The position numbers and the translations under genes were made by a program. A stretch of 64,000 bases of DNA from Clostridium sp. AF15-31 (GTDB lineage Bacteria; Bacillota; Clostridia; Lachnospirales; Lachnospiraceae): positions 372,001-436,000 of the forward strand of contig NZ_QTXL01000001.1 in assembly GCF_003461625.1 (NCBI RefSeq), read 5' to 3'. Position 1 is the first letter of the stretch. Each line of letters opens with the position of its first letter. The notes below the pieces were generated by a model. That model had not been told where the DNA came from, did no database searches, and worked only from the letters and a program-made list of their open reading frames with translations. This document shows, piece by piece, positions 52,224 to 61,147 of this stretch.

Positions 52224-54095
52224 ATGGATATTTACGAATTTTATTCCGGAAGAAGCTTTGATGCATATAGAGAACTGGGGGCGCATGTGAAGAAAGAGGT
52301 CACAGGAAAGAAGACGGTTGTCAGTGGTGTGGAATTTGTCACATATGCACCGAATGCTCTGGGGGTAAATGTGATCGGTGAATTCAACGACTGGAACGAG
52401 ACGGTCATGGAACGCTGTTATGACGGCAGCTTTTTCAAGGTATTTGTGCCGGAAGCAAGACCGGGCATGATGTACAAATATAAGATCTATCACAGAGACG
52501 GAAGCAGCATGGAGCATTGTGATCCGTATGGCTTCGGCATGGAGCTGCGTCCGGCATTTGCATCCATTATCCGGGATATGGATACTTATCGTTTCCATGA
52601 TGCCAAATGGATGAAGAACCGTAGTGTATGTCAGGGAAGTCCACTTAACATCTATGAAGTTCATCTGGGTTCCTGGCGCACAAAACCGGTCTTTGATGAA
52701 CAGGGAAATCCGCTGACACCGGAGGAGATCGCAGAGAGCAACCGGGTAGCGGAGAGCTGGTATACCTATAAGGAGATCGCTCCGATGCTTGCGGAATATG
52801 TGAAAGAGCAGGGATATAATTATGTAGAGTTCATGCCGCTCTCCGAGCATCCGTCCGATCAGTCCTGGGGCTATCAGAATACCGGATTTTTCAGTCCGAC
52901 ATCCAGATATGGAACAGCAGATGACCTGAAGGAAATGATTGATATTCTGCATCAGCATAATATTGGCACAATTCTTGATTTTGTTCCGGTTCATTTCGCA
53001 CTTGATGGCTATGGACTTGCCAGATATGATGGCACGGCATTGTATGAATATCCAAGCAATGATGTGGGATACAGTGAGTGGGGAAGCATGAACTTCATTC
53101 ATTCCAAAGGAGAAGTGCGGAGCTTCTTACAGTCTGCGGCGAATTACTGGCTGTCAGAGTATCATTTTGACGGACTTCGTATGGATGCGATCAGCCGTAT
53201 CATCTACTGGATGGGCGATGAGAGCCGTGGTGTAAATGACCGGGCGGTTGATTTTATCCGGAATATGAATCAGGGGTTAAAGGATCGTCATCCTTCGATC
53301 ATCCTGTGTGCCGAAGACTCGACAGACTTTAAGGGTACAACGAAGGAAACAAAATATGGTGGACTGGGCTTTGATTACAAATGGGATATGGGCTGGATGA
53401 ATGATACACTGAATTTCTTCCGTACACTTCCATTTGTCCGCGGCGAGCATTATCATGACCTGACATTCTCGATGATGTATAACTATAATGAACGGTATCT
53501 GCTTCCTTTGTCACACGATGAGGTTGTACATGGAAAGGCAACGATCATTCAGAAGATGGCGGGTATGTATGAAGAAAAGTTCCCGCAGGCAAAGGCATTA
53601 TATGCTTATATGTATGCGCATCCGGGCAAGAAGCTGAACTTTATGGGAAATGAGATCGGACAGTTCCGCGAGTGGGATGAGAAGCGCGAGCAGGACTGGG
53701 ATCTTTTGAAATATCCGAACCATGATTCTTTCCACCAGTATATGAAAGCACTGAATAAGATTTATATGAAAGAGCCGGCATTATCTGCATGGGATGATGA
53801 TCCGAATGGATTTGCATGGATCCTTTGCGGTAAGGAAAAGGATGTTGTCTATATCTTTCAGCGTGAAGTAAATGAAGATAAGGTGATCGTTGTATTAAAC
53901 CTGTCGGGACTTGTATATAAAAATTATCACTTTAATTATGGAAATGGTGATACAATGAAGGTACTGATCAACAGCGACTGGAATAAATTTGGCGGAAGCA
54001 CAAAAGATACAGAGAAAACGATTAAGGGTGTAAATGGAGATTTTGGATTTGACCTTCCGGCATTTTCCGGAATTTACCTGAAACCGGTCGATTAG
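52224..54095 (+). CDS. glgB: 1,4-alpha-glucan branching enzyme
   Basis: A GH13 enzyme that makes alpha-1,6 branches in glycogen. The 623 residues comprise a CBM48 domain (VTYAPNALGVNVIGEFNDWN, KYKIYH), the TIM barrel and a C-terminal beta domain. GH13 motifs are DFVPVHF, GLRMDAIS (nucleophile Asp), CAEDST (acid/base Glu) and LPLSHDEVVHGK (third Asp). ELMPLSEHPSDQSWGYQ-like sequence (FMPLSEHPSDQSWGYQ here) is typical of GlgB. No other glycogen gene is in the window. AAGGAGAATGAC precedes the ATG. Confidence 0.94.
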   Translation: MDIYEFYSGRSFDAYRELGAHVKKEVTGKKTVVSGVEFVTYAPNALGVNVIGEFNDWNETVMERCYDGSFFKVFVPEARPGMMYKYKIYHRDGSSMEHCDPYGFGMELRPAFASIIRDMDTYRFHDAKWMKNRSVCQGSPLNIYEVHLGSWRTKPVFDEQGNPLTPEEIAESNRVAESWYTYKEIAPMLAEYVKEQGYNYVEFMPLSEHPSDQSWGYQNTGFFSPTSRYGTADDLKEMIDILHQHNIGTILDFVPVHFALDGYGLARYDGTALYEYPSNDVGYSEWGSMNFIHSKGEVRSFLQSAANYWLSEYHFDGLRMDAISRIIYWMGDESRGVNDRAVDFIRNMNQGLKDRHPSIILCAEDSTDFKGTTKETKYGGLGFDYKWDMGWMNDTLNFFRTLPFVRGEHYHDLTFSMMYNYNERYLLPLSHDEVVHGKATIIQKMAGMYEEKFPQAKALYAYMYAHPGKKLNFMGNEIGQFREWDEKREQDWDLLKYPNHDSFHQYMKALNKIYMKEPALSAWDDDPNGFAWILCGKEKDVVYIFQREVNEDKVIVVLNLSGLVYKNYHFNYGNGDTMKVLINSDWNKFGGSTKDTEKTIKGVNGDFGFDLPAFSGIYLKPVD

Positions 54096-54112
54096 AACAT
54101 GAGAAGGTGAAT

Positions 54113-55999
54113 ATGATGACGACAATAGAGAAGCTGGCAGAGCTGCGTGAGAAAATGAAGGAAACAGGTGTAGATGCTTATGTAATTACTACGGATGACT
54201 TTCATGCATCCGAATATGTTGGAGCATATTTCAGGGAAAGAGAATATATGTCCGGGTTTACAGGATCTGCCGGAACACTGGTTGTGCTCCCTGATACGGC
54301 GGCATTGTTTACAGATGGGCGGTATTTCATTCAGGCGGAAGCACAGCTTGCAGGCAGTACGATCGAACTGATGAAGAGTGGACAGCCGGGCGTTCCAACG
54401 ATCGAAGAATATTTGTATGACCATCTGGAACCGGAAAAGGTTGTAGGCTTTGATGGAAGAACCGTCAGCTTGGATTTTGCTGATAGGATGCTTGGCAAAC
54501 TGGGCGATAAAAAGGTCACTTTAAATGGTGAACTGGATTTGGTCGATGAACTCTGGGCGGACAGACCGGAGCTGTCACATGAGCCGGTATTTGAATTACC
54601 ATTTTCATACACAGGCGAAACCCGTGCGGATAAGCTTGCGCGTGTCAGAGCGTCAATAAGATCCGCAGGTGCGGATGCCCGGGTGATCTCTGCGCTGGAC
54701 GAGATCGCATGGCTTCTGAATCTGCGAGGAAATGATATAGACTGTAATCCGGTATTCCTGTCATATATGCTGATCGCAGATGAAGACTGTCGTTTATATA
54801 TCAATGATGCGATCTTAAACGATGAAATCACCAGAGGACTTGCCGTTGATGGGATCACACTTCATCCGTATAATGAGATCTATACGGATCTCAGGAGGTT
54901 GCCGGAGGTCATTCAAACACATAAAAAGGCAGAGCAGGTAACGATATTGCTGGATGGTTGTCAGGCCAATTACAGATTGAGAAGCTGTATACCGGAGACT
55001 GTATCCGTAGTCGATGAACCGTCTGCTATTCAGTTGATGAAGGCACAGAAGAATTCTGTAGAGTGCGAAAATGAACGGAATGCGCATATCAAGGATGGAG
55101 TTGCTGTAACGAAATTTATCTACTGGCTTAAGCATCATATCGGAACAGAAACGATCACAGAGCTTTCGGCAGCAGAGAAGCTGGAGTCTTTTCGAAAAGA
55201 GCAAAAGGGGTATATCGAGCCGAGCTTTGATACGATATCTGCATATGGTCCACATGGCGCGATCGTACATTATGAACCGACAGAGGAGACAAATGTCGAA
55301 TTAAAACCGGAGAGCTTTTTATTAGTAGATAGTGGTGGCCATTACATGGAGGGAACGACTGATATCACCAGAACGATTACGCTCGGAACTCTGACAGAGG
55401 AAGAGAAATGGGCATATACACTGGTGCTGATCGGACATTTGAATCTGGCAGCAGCGAGATTTAAACATGGAACGCGTGGTGAGAATCTCGATTATCTGGC
55501 GCGTGAACCACTGTGGCGGTATGACCTGGATTTCAATCATGGTACCGGTCATGGAGTCGGATATCTGTTAAATGTACACGAAGGACCAAACAGGATCCAC
55601 TTCCGAATCATGGAAGAACGCAGACCGACAGCAGTATTCGAAGACGGAATGATCACGTCAGATGAACCGGGTATATATATAGAAGGAAGGTTTGGCATCC
55701 GTCATGAGAATCTGGTTCTTTGTAAGAAAGCAGGAAAACCGGCAGGCAAGCTTCCGGAGGTATTCTTGAAAGAAACGGAAGCAAATGGAACATTTCTGGA
55801 ATTTGAAACTCTGACCTGGGTTCCGTTTGATACAGAAGCTTTGATACCGGAACTGATGACAGATCGTGAGCTCCAACGATTGAATGAATATCACAAGAAT
55901 GTGTATGAGAAGATCGCTCCACATCTGACGGAGGAAGAACGCATATGGCTGGAGCAGGCAACGAGTCCAGTATCGAAAAAATATCATAATATAATTTGA
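54113..55999 (+). CDS. Xaa-Pro aminopeptidase, M24B family (AMPP-like, long form)
   Basis: A 628-residue aminopeptidase removing N-terminal residues before proline, with the three-domain layout of eukaryotic-type APP1: two creatinase-like domains and a C-terminal pita-bread domain. Metal ligands are visible in order: two Asp in VDSGGHYMEGTTDITRTI, His in FNHGTGHGVGYLLNVHEGP and two Glu in SDEPGIYIEGRFGIRHENL. GAGAAGG lies before ATG 54113 and ATG 54116; either could be the start. The next gene begins 23 bases downstream. Confidence 0.93.
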   Translation: MMTTIEKLAELREKMKETGVDAYVITTDDFHASEYVGAYFREREYMSGFTGSAGTLVVLPDTAALFTDGRYFIQAEAQLAGSTIELMKSGQPGVPTIEEYLYDHLEPEKVVGFDGRTVSLDFADRMLGKLGDKKVTLNGELDLVDELWADRPELSHEPVFELPFSYTGETRADKLARVRASIRSAGADARVISALDEIAWLLNLRGNDIDCNPVFLSYMLIADEDCRLYINDAILNDEITRGLAVDGITLHPYNEIYTDLRRLPEVIQTHKKAEQVTILLDGCQANYRLRSCIPETVSVVDEPSAIQLMKAQKNSVECENERNAHIKDGVAVTKFIYWLKHHIGTETITELSAAEKLESFRKEQKGYIEPSFDTISAYGPHGAIVHYEPTEETNVELKPESFLLVDSGGHYMEGTTDITRTITLGTLTEEEKWAYTLVLIGHLNLAAARFKHGTRGENLDYLAREPLWRYDLDFNHGTGHGVGYLLNVHEGPNRIHFRIMEERRPTAVFEDGMITSDEPGIYIEGRFGIRHENLVLCKKAGKPAGKLPEVFLKETEANGTFLEFETLTWVPFDTEALIPELMTDRELQRLNEYHKNVYEKIAPHLTEEERIWLEQATSPVSKKYHNII

Positions 56000-56022
56000 T
56001 GAATTTCAAGGGGAGAAACATA

Positions 56023-57609
56023 ATGATCTATAAGTGTGAGGCATGTGGGGGTGTGCTGGTATATGATCCGGATCTCGGAAAAATGAAATGTACACAATGT
56101 GGTCAGACAAGCGAACGCAGATTCCATATGAAGTTAAAGGAAGTAGATCCGGATACAGAGGAAAAAGAAGACGGAAAACGATCATTTGACAATCTGTGGT
56201 TTGGTCTTGATAAAGATCAGAAGTGGCATGGAGAGAAGGAAATCCAGATCAATCCTGACTGGGATGCGGATCTGTTGGCATTTGAGATGCGGAATAACAG
56301 ACCGGAAGATATATCGGCTGCATCAAAACAGACGGAAGCAGAAGATATATCAGAAAAATCAGAGCAGCAGGCACAAGATACTGCTTATACAGGTGACCGG
56401 AGAGAGATGCAGGGAGAACGACTGATGTCGGTTCAGATATTCCGCTGTACTTCCTGCGGAGCACAGATTATGATCCATGGAAATGAGCGGGCAACTTTTT
56501 GTTCGTTTTGTGGACAGCCGACGGTTATATTTGACCGTGAATCGAAGGAAGTATGGCCGGATTATATCATTCCATTTTCCATAACGGAACAGCAGGCAGT
56601 GGATGCGATCAAAGAGAAATTCGGTACAGGCAGATATGTGCCAAGAGAGATCAAGCATCCGAAGATTGACAAGATCCGTGGAATCTATATTCCATATTGG
56701 CTATATACAGTATATATGCGGAAAAAAGCAAATCTGCATCTGGTAACGAGTAATGAAGCTGAGAAGAAAGAACCGGAAAATATCTTTAATGCCGGAATGA
56801 ACAGAAACCAATCCTTTTATACGATGCTGCAGTCATCAAAGAAGATGGGATTGTATCCGGGATCATTTCAAAATCAGAAATATGATGCGGAAACGAGAAG
56901 TGTCTCTGTAGGTATAAATGAGAAGACAGATATGTTTGCAGATGCATATGGAAATTTTGAACAGGTTACCTTTGATGCATCCAGAAAATTAGATGATCGG
57001 CTATCCAGTCGTCTGGAACCATATCATATGGAAGCATTAAAGCCATTTGATCCATCGTATCTGTCCGGATTCTATGCAGATCGGTATGATGTGCCGTCCA
57101 GAGAGGCTGCGCCGGACATCCATCAGAGGATAAGTGATGCTATGGATAAAGCAATGATAGAAGATACAGGAACGACTTACATAGAGAAGAGCATTGAACA
57201 GTACAGTGTGGATAAGATTGAGTATGCGCTCCTGCCCGCATGGTTCATGACCTTCTGGTATAGGCATGAGCTTTATACGATACTGGTCAATGGACAGACC
57301 GGAAAGGTTGTTGGCAATATTCCGGTGAATAAAAGGAGTTTTATTTCGGATGCGGTGATGACCGGAGTTGTATGCTGCACGATCGGAGCGGTTGTATTTT
57401 ATGAAATCAATCAGGGAATTGCAAAAGGGTATGGCTTTTTCCATGAATATGGAGGGTCGATCATTGTATTCCTTTTTATGCTGGCGGCGGGACTTTTTAC
57501 CAGAAATCTCAGTAAATACAACAGGTATAAGCACGACAAAGAACGACTTGCATCTTCAACAACGACTGATTATGTAAAAGAAAGGCAGGATAAGACATGG
57601 ATTCGATAA
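56023..57609 (+). CDS. Membrane protein with two zinc ribbons
   Basis: A 528-residue protein. An N-terminal TFIIB-like zinc ribbon (CEACGG...CTQCG) is followed by a charged linker and a second ribbon (CTSCGAQ...CSFCG). A long domain follows that contains YIIPFSITEQQAVDAI, KIRGIYIPYWLYTVYM and LLPAWFMTFWYR, typical of TFIIB-type zinc-ribbon membrane proteins. Two membrane helices end the chain (SDAVMTGVVCCTIGAVVFYEI and IIVFLFMLAAGLF). Function unknown. ATG 56023 after GGGGAG is preferred over the TTG/ATG at 55996-55999, which overlaps the previous stop. Confidence 0.75.
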   Translation: MIYKCEACGGVLVYDPDLGKMKCTQCGQTSERRFHMKLKEVDPDTEEKEDGKRSFDNLWFGLDKDQKWHGEKEIQINPDWDADLLAFEMRNNRPEDISAASKQTEAEDISEKSEQQAQDTAYTGDRREMQGERLMSVQIFRCTSCGAQIMIHGNERATFCSFCGQPTVIFDRESKEVWPDYIIPFSITEQQAVDAIKEKFGTGRYVPREIKHPKIDKIRGIYIPYWLYTVYMRKKANLHLVTSNEAEKKEPENIFNAGMNRNQSFYTMLQSSKKMGLYPGSFQNQKYDAETRSVSVGINEKTDMFADAYGNFEQVTFDASRKLDDRLSSRLEPYHMEALKPFDPSYLSGFYADRYDVPSREAAPDIHQRISDAMDKAMIEDTGTTYIEKSIEQYSVDKIEYALLPAWFMTFWYRHELYTILVNGQTGKVVGNIPVNKRSFISDAVMTGVVCCTIGAVVFYEINQGIAKGYGFFHEYGGSIIVFLFMLAAGLFTRNLSKYNRYKHDKERLASSTTTDYVKERQDKTWIR

Positions 57610-57809
57610 ATATTTTACTTACAGGATTTAAATTGTTACCGATCATACAGGGCATTGTCTGTGGCGGACTGTTTGCGGCAGGTCTGTTGCTGTCGTGGAT
57701 GCTTCGCTCCAATCTCCATGGCGAGATGGAGACAGAGAAGGAATTTGCCAGACAGCACAAAATCTCCTACTACCAGATCGACCAGGGCCACAAGATTTTA
57801 TTCTTCTGA
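57597..57809 (+). CDS. Small single-helix membrane protein
   Basis: A 70-residue protein whose start overlaps the end of the zinc-ribbon gene by 13 bases, so the two are translationally coupled. One membrane helix (LLPIIQGIVCGGLFAAGLLLSWML) is followed by a charged cytosolic tail ending in QGHKILFF. No family recognised. The overlap suggests a partner of the zinc-ribbon membrane protein. Confidence 0.6.
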   Translation: MDSINILLTGFKLLPIIQGIVCGGLFAAGLLLSWMLRSNLHGEMETEKEFARQHKISYYQIDQGHKILFF

Positions 57810-57820
57810 TTAATAAAAGG

Positions 57821-58103
57821 GAAAATCCTGCATATTTGTGGGGGAACATCTTGAATATCAGCTATAATGCCGCAGTGGCTTTTTTGTTTGAAAGATACGC
57901 TTTTTTCTTATTCGATACATATGCCTGATCCGCTCATGCTCCTGTGCAAACTCGCTCTTCGAGCTCAGACATGCACCCGCATTCGCTGGCAATATGTATC
58001 TCATAACAGAAAAAAGCCGGATATCTTATCAAACAAGGAAGCCACTGCGGCATTATAGTTGATATCCGAAAAATTCCATGTCCCACAAATATGCAGGATT
58101 TTC
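57821..58103. repeat. Family A hairpin element, copy A2
   Basis: The longest copy (283 bp). Arms begin GAAAATCCTGCATATTTGTG (57821) and end in its complement at 58103; a second paired block GCTATAATGCCGCAGTGGCT (57861-) pairs with AGCCACTGCGGCATTATAG (58030-58048, one base offset). The core (57914-58004) has GATACATAT...ATGTATC flanks, the shared blocks CCTGTGCAAACTC and TCAGACATGCACCC, and the variable hairpin GCTC-TTC-GAGC (57954-57964). It begins 11 bases after the small membrane protein gene. Confidence 0.85.
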
Positions 58104-58282
58104 TGCGTATACTGGTAGAATAAAGCGTTGGATAAAAACAATTCCAGTGTATGGGTGTGACTGCTAACGGAATTTGAAGGAGAGTCTGATATTTGTGATT
58201 CTCGATATATGTAAAAGTAAAATATAATAAGAAAGATTGATCATGTTATTAATACAGCATGATAGGTTCCTGGATGTTATAT
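58104..58282. other. Spacer between elements A2 and A3
   Basis: About 180 AT-rich bases with no gene. It holds one dyad (ATCATG...CATGAT, about 58239-58262) and TATAAT-like tracts near 58221-58229. I see no other feature. Confidence 0.5.
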
Positions 58283-58505
58283 AAAACAGTTTGTGTGTAT
58301 GCAGGCGGGACAGGCTAGGCATCAAAGATATTAAGTGTAGTTTCCGTAATGAGATACATATTGCCAGCGAATGCGGGTGCATGTCTGAGTCCGAAGGACG
58401 AGTTTGCACAGGAGCATGAGCGAATCAGGCAGTATGTATCTCATAGGAAACGAAGCGAATCTTTGAAGCCTAGCCTGTCCCGCCTGCATACATACAAACT
58501 GTTTT
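58283..58505. repeat. Family A hairpin element, copy A3 (reverse orientation)
   Basis: Arms start AAAACAGTTTGTGTGTATGC (58283) and end in the complement at 58505, continuing as GGCGGGACAGGCTA pairing with TAGCCTGTCCCGCC. The core (58350-58444) is the reverse complement of the A2 core, with variable hairpin GTCC-TTC-GGAC read on the minus strand (58389-58399). The thrH promoter starts 12 bases after the element, so A3 is not part of the thrH leader. Confidence 0.85.
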
Positions 58506-58516
58506 CCTCAGATGTA

Positions 58517-58545
58517 TTGCAGAATGGCAGGCGGTATATTATAAT
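58517..58545 (+). promoter_or_regulatory. Promoter of thrH
   Basis: TTGCAG (58517-58522), 17 bases, TATAAT (58540-58545); the expected start leaves a leader of about 30 bases with AGGAGG. Confidence 0.78.
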
Positions 58546-58579
58546 GAAGCGAGAATGTAGATAACAGGAGGAACCCGAA

Positions 58580-59182
58580 ATGGACATTGTATGTTTGGAT
58601 TTGGAAGGTGTATTAGTACCGGAGATTTGGATCGCATTTGCAGAGGCAAGCGGTATCCCGGAGTTAAAGAGAACAACAAGAGATGAGCCGGATTACGACA
58701 AATTAATGAACTGGCGTCTTGGCATATTAAAAGAACATGGACTTGGCTTAAAAGAGATTCAGGAAACGATCGCAAAGATCGATCCGATTCCCGGTGCAAA
58801 GGAATTCTTAGATGAGCTTCGTTCTATGACACAGGTTATCATTATCAGTGATACATTTACACAGTTTGCAAGCCCGCTTATGAAGAAGCTCGGCTGGCCG
58901 ACAATTTTCTGTAATTCATTAGAGGTAGCAGAAAGTGGAGAGATCACAGGCTTTAAGATGCGTTGTGAGAAATCCAAATACACAACCGTAAAAGCACTTC
59001 AGTCTATCGGTTATGATACGATCGCAAGTGGTGACAGCCACAACGATCTTGGAATGATCCGTGCAAGCAAGGCCGGATTCCTCTTTAAGAGCACCGATCA
59101 GATCAAAGCAGACAATCCTGATCTTCCGGCTTATGAGACATATGATGAGCTGCTTGCAGCCATCAAGAAAGTGCTGGCTTAA
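58580..59182 (+). CDS. thrH: ThrH: phosphoserine phosphatase/homoserine phosphotransferase
   Basis: A 200-residue HAD enzyme. CLDLEGVLVPEIWIAFAE is the characteristic N-terminal motif of ThrH, with the Asp pair replaced by the DLE order found in that family; SDTFTQFASPLMKKLGWPT and ASGDSHNDLGMI are the other HAD motifs. ThrH hydrolyses phosphoserine and can move its phosphate to homoserine, linking serine and threonine synthesis. AGGAGGAACCC precedes the ATG. Confidence 0.92.
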   Translation: MDIVCLDLEGVLVPEIWIAFAEASGIPELKRTTRDEPDYDKLMNWRLGILKEHGLGLKEIQETIAKIDPIPGAKEFLDELRSMTQVIIISDTFTQFASPLMKKLGWPTIFCNSLEVAESGEITGFKMRCEKSKYTTVKALQSIGYDTIASGDSHNDLGMIRASKAGFLFKSTDQIKADNPDLPAYETYDELLAAIKKVLA

Positions 59183-59264
59183 GATCAATCCTTTCATATA
59201 AAAATGTATGCAGTATGTGAGACAGGCATACTGAAGTCGTGAAAATTAAGTACATATAACAGAG

Positions 59265-59305
59265 AACCTGCATATACTGTAGCAAACAGAGTATGCAGGT
59301 TTTTT
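59265..59305 (+). terminator. Terminator directly before the amidase start codon
   Basis: AACCTGCATA (59265-59274) pairs with TATGCAGGTT (59292-59301) and six T follow; the last T touches the next ATG at 59306. Confidence 0.85.
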
Positions 59306-59839
59306 ATGGCTATAAAAATAATGATCGATGCCGGACATGGTGGATTTGACAATGGGGCATCTTATAATGGAAGAACGGAGAAGAATGACAACCTGAATCT
59401 GGCTTTGGCACTCGGTGATGCGTTGTCAGAGCTTGGTTATGACGTGGAATTTACGAGAACGACAGATGTCTATGATTCGCCGACAAGAAAAGCACAGATC
59501 GGAAATGAGAGCGGTGCGGATTATTTTATCTCCCTGCACAGGAATGCTGCACCGTATCCGAACAAATATAACGGAGTGGAAACCTTGGTTTATAATACAT
59601 CAGGGATTGCATATGAAATGGCAGAAAATGTGGATGCAGAGCTTGCAAAGATCGGATTTGAGAATCTGGGAGTTGAGGAACGGAAGAATCTGGCTGTTCT
59701 GCGCCGGACAACGATGCCGGCAATTCTGATCGAGACCGGATTTATTGACAGTGATAAGGATAATTATCTGTTTGATTACCGGTTTGAAGATATCGTGAAT
59801 GCGATCGCACTCGGAATTGATGAAACACTTCGTGGATAG
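59306..59839 (+). CDS. N-acetylmuramoyl-L-alanine amidase (Amidase_3), no signal peptide
   Basis: A 177-residue zinc amidase that would cut the bond between muramic acid and the stem peptide. The four signatures are MIDAGHGG (His), NGRTEKND (Glu), ISLHRNA (His) and AILIETGFID (catalytic Glu). The protein is only the catalytic domain, with no signal or wall-binding part. The start codon lies immediately after a terminator T run and the only ribosome-like sequence (GCAGGT) is inside its stem. Translation must depend on rare read-through or on an alternative start, so expression may be low or conditional. Confidence 0.85.
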   Translation: MAIKIMIDAGHGGFDNGASYNGRTEKNDNLNLALALGDALSELGYDVEFTRTTDVYDSPTRKAQIGNESGADYFISLHRNAAPYPNKYNGVETLVYNTSGIAYEMAENVDAELAKIGFENLGVEERKNLAVLRRTTMPAILIETGFIDSDKDNYLFDYRFEDIVNAIALGIDETLRG

Positions 59840-59863
59840 ATGTGTGAAAAACGCACAAAAGAA

Positions 59864-59892
59864 TTTACAGTTAACGAGAAAAATTGTATAAT
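59864..59892 (+). promoter_or_regulatory. Promoter of the CbiE/CbiT-like gene
   Basis: TTTACA (59864-59869), 17 bases, TATAAT (59887-59892). Confidence 0.75.
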
Positions 59893-59977
59893 TATAAAGA
59901 CTGTTTTAGAAAACGACAATCCGATTGGAGAAGGTTATCTGATTGGAAAATACGATAGAAAAGTGGGGTAGAAAACA

Positions 59978-60877
59978 ATGAAAAATACGTTCAGTAATTC
60001 AGGCATGTTGAACTGGCTTGGCTTCTTTGCAAATAAGATGGATGTCAGCCCGGAGAAGATAAAGATGCTTAATATCTGCGGCAGACAGAAAAATGTCGTG
60101 CCAACGATTGATACACATAAGCGGGTTCTGATCTATACTGATGCCAGTCATGAAGATCTCTTCTATACATTATGGGAAGCGGGATTTGGCGAATATGATA
60201 TCTGGATCGGCGAAGGAACAGAGCCGGGAAGTGAACTTACAAATGCAAAGCTCAAGAATGTTATTAATAAGAAGATATCCGAACCGACGGTTATATTTAT
60301 CGTAAACGAGAAGACCAGAGAATCCGTACGGTACGGTATGAAGAATGATCTGTTTACAAAGGGATCGGTTCATTATGTATGCAATGAGATCCGCGCGGTT
60401 ATCATGAGTATTCTCGGTGTAGATACTCATGACACGATTCTTGCTCTGATGGCAGAGAGTATCGTTATCGAAGCTGCGATCACAGCGAGCGAAGGTCAGA
60501 TCATTGCAGTAGAGCCGGACAGCGGTTCCAGAAGATCTATGGAGGAAAATGTTGAGAAGTTTGGAGTTCATAACGTGCAGATCATTCCGGATATGAGCGA
60601 AGAATCCTTAAGTAAGATTCCGGTACCAAGACTTGCATTTATCGTTGCGAATCATTATCTGGAATCTGATATTGAGCGCCTGCTTGTGATCAATCCGCAG
60701 ATGCAGTTTGTTATCTACACATTAGATCTTGGTATCCTTGCAGAGACCAAGCTGATTTTTGACAAATTCGGTATTCAGAATATGGAAGCGTTACAGATCA
60801 ACGTATCCAAAACAAATAAAGAAAATGTATTTGTTGCTCAGCCGGCACCATGGATCATTACAGGTGGGGCTGAATAG
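59978..60877 (+). CDS. Degenerate CbiE/CbiT (CobL-like) protein
   Basis: A 299-residue protein whose second half follows the cobalt-precorrin methyltransferase CbiT: NEIRAVIMSILGVDTHDTI, then IVIEAAITASEGQIIAVEPDSGSRRSMEENVEKFGVHNVQIIPD. The usual SAM-binding DIGAGTGSV is here LALMAESIV, with all glycines lost. The first half recalls CbiE only loosely. No other cobalamin gene is near. I infer an inactive relative recruited for another role; the strong own promoter shows it is expressed. Its weak similarity makes the family call tentative. GTGGGG precedes the ATG at about nine bases. Confidence 0.6.
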   Translation: MKNTFSNSGMLNWLGFFANKMDVSPEKIKMLNICGRQKNVVPTIDTHKRVLIYTDASHEDLFYTLWEAGFGEYDIWIGEGTEPGSELTNAKLKNVINKKISEPTVIFIVNEKTRESVRYGMKNDLFTKGSVHYVCNEIRAVIMSILGVDTHDTILALMAESIVIEAAITASEGQIIAVEPDSGSRRSMEENVEKFGVHNVQIIPDMSEESLSKIPVPRLAFIVANHYLESDIERLLVINPQMQFVIYTLDLGILAETKLIFDKFGIQNMEALQINVSKTNKENVFVAQPAPWIITGGAE

Positions 60878-60898
60878 AACATAGATATTCAGAAATAA

Positions 60899-60984
60899 AG
60901 CCCCATTCTCCGGTAAGAGTTTTCTTCTGTTTTATGGACAACGTAAAAAACAGAAGAAAGCCTGAAAAGGATGGGGCTATTTTA
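60899..60984 (+). terminator. Long hairpin terminator after the CbiE/CbiT-like gene
   Basis: AGCCCCAT (60899-60906) pairs with ATGGGGCT (60971-60978), enclosing TTTTCTTCTGTTTT paired with AAAACAGAAGAAA; ATTTTA follows. It is much longer than a normal intrinsic terminator. Confidence 0.75.
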
Positions 60985-61084
60985 CTTTACAGAGTAGAAT
61001 TAGTTATGATTTTTTTATAAAAAGTTTAGAAATATATTTTTTATTAATAAATTAATAAAAGGTGAAAAATAAAAAATGGTGTGC

Positions 61085-61090
61085 TATAAT
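61085..61090 (+). promoter_or_regulatory. Extended -10 element upstream of the HAD gene
   Basis: TGCTATAAT (61082-61090) without a clear -35, 58 bases before the HAD start. The next transcription unit may extend into the ATP synthase genes. Confidence 0.5.
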
Positions 61091-61147
61091 ACGTTGTTGT
61101 TTAAAGGACAACTGGAAGCACATGGAAGAATGCAGGAGGAAATTCAA

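Noticed and set aside
52167..53102. 311-codon minus-strand frame across the glgB 5' end
   Set aside because: glgB is unmistakable on the plus strand; the frame is a codon-usage shadow.
57867..58058. Short coding frames within hairpin elements A2 and A3
   Set aside because: They cross the structured core in arbitrary frames and have no ribosome site.
57821..58505. Integron attC sites or CRISPR repeats
   Set aside because: attC sites keep their ends and vary in the middle; these elements do the opposite. There is no regular repeat-spacer pattern.
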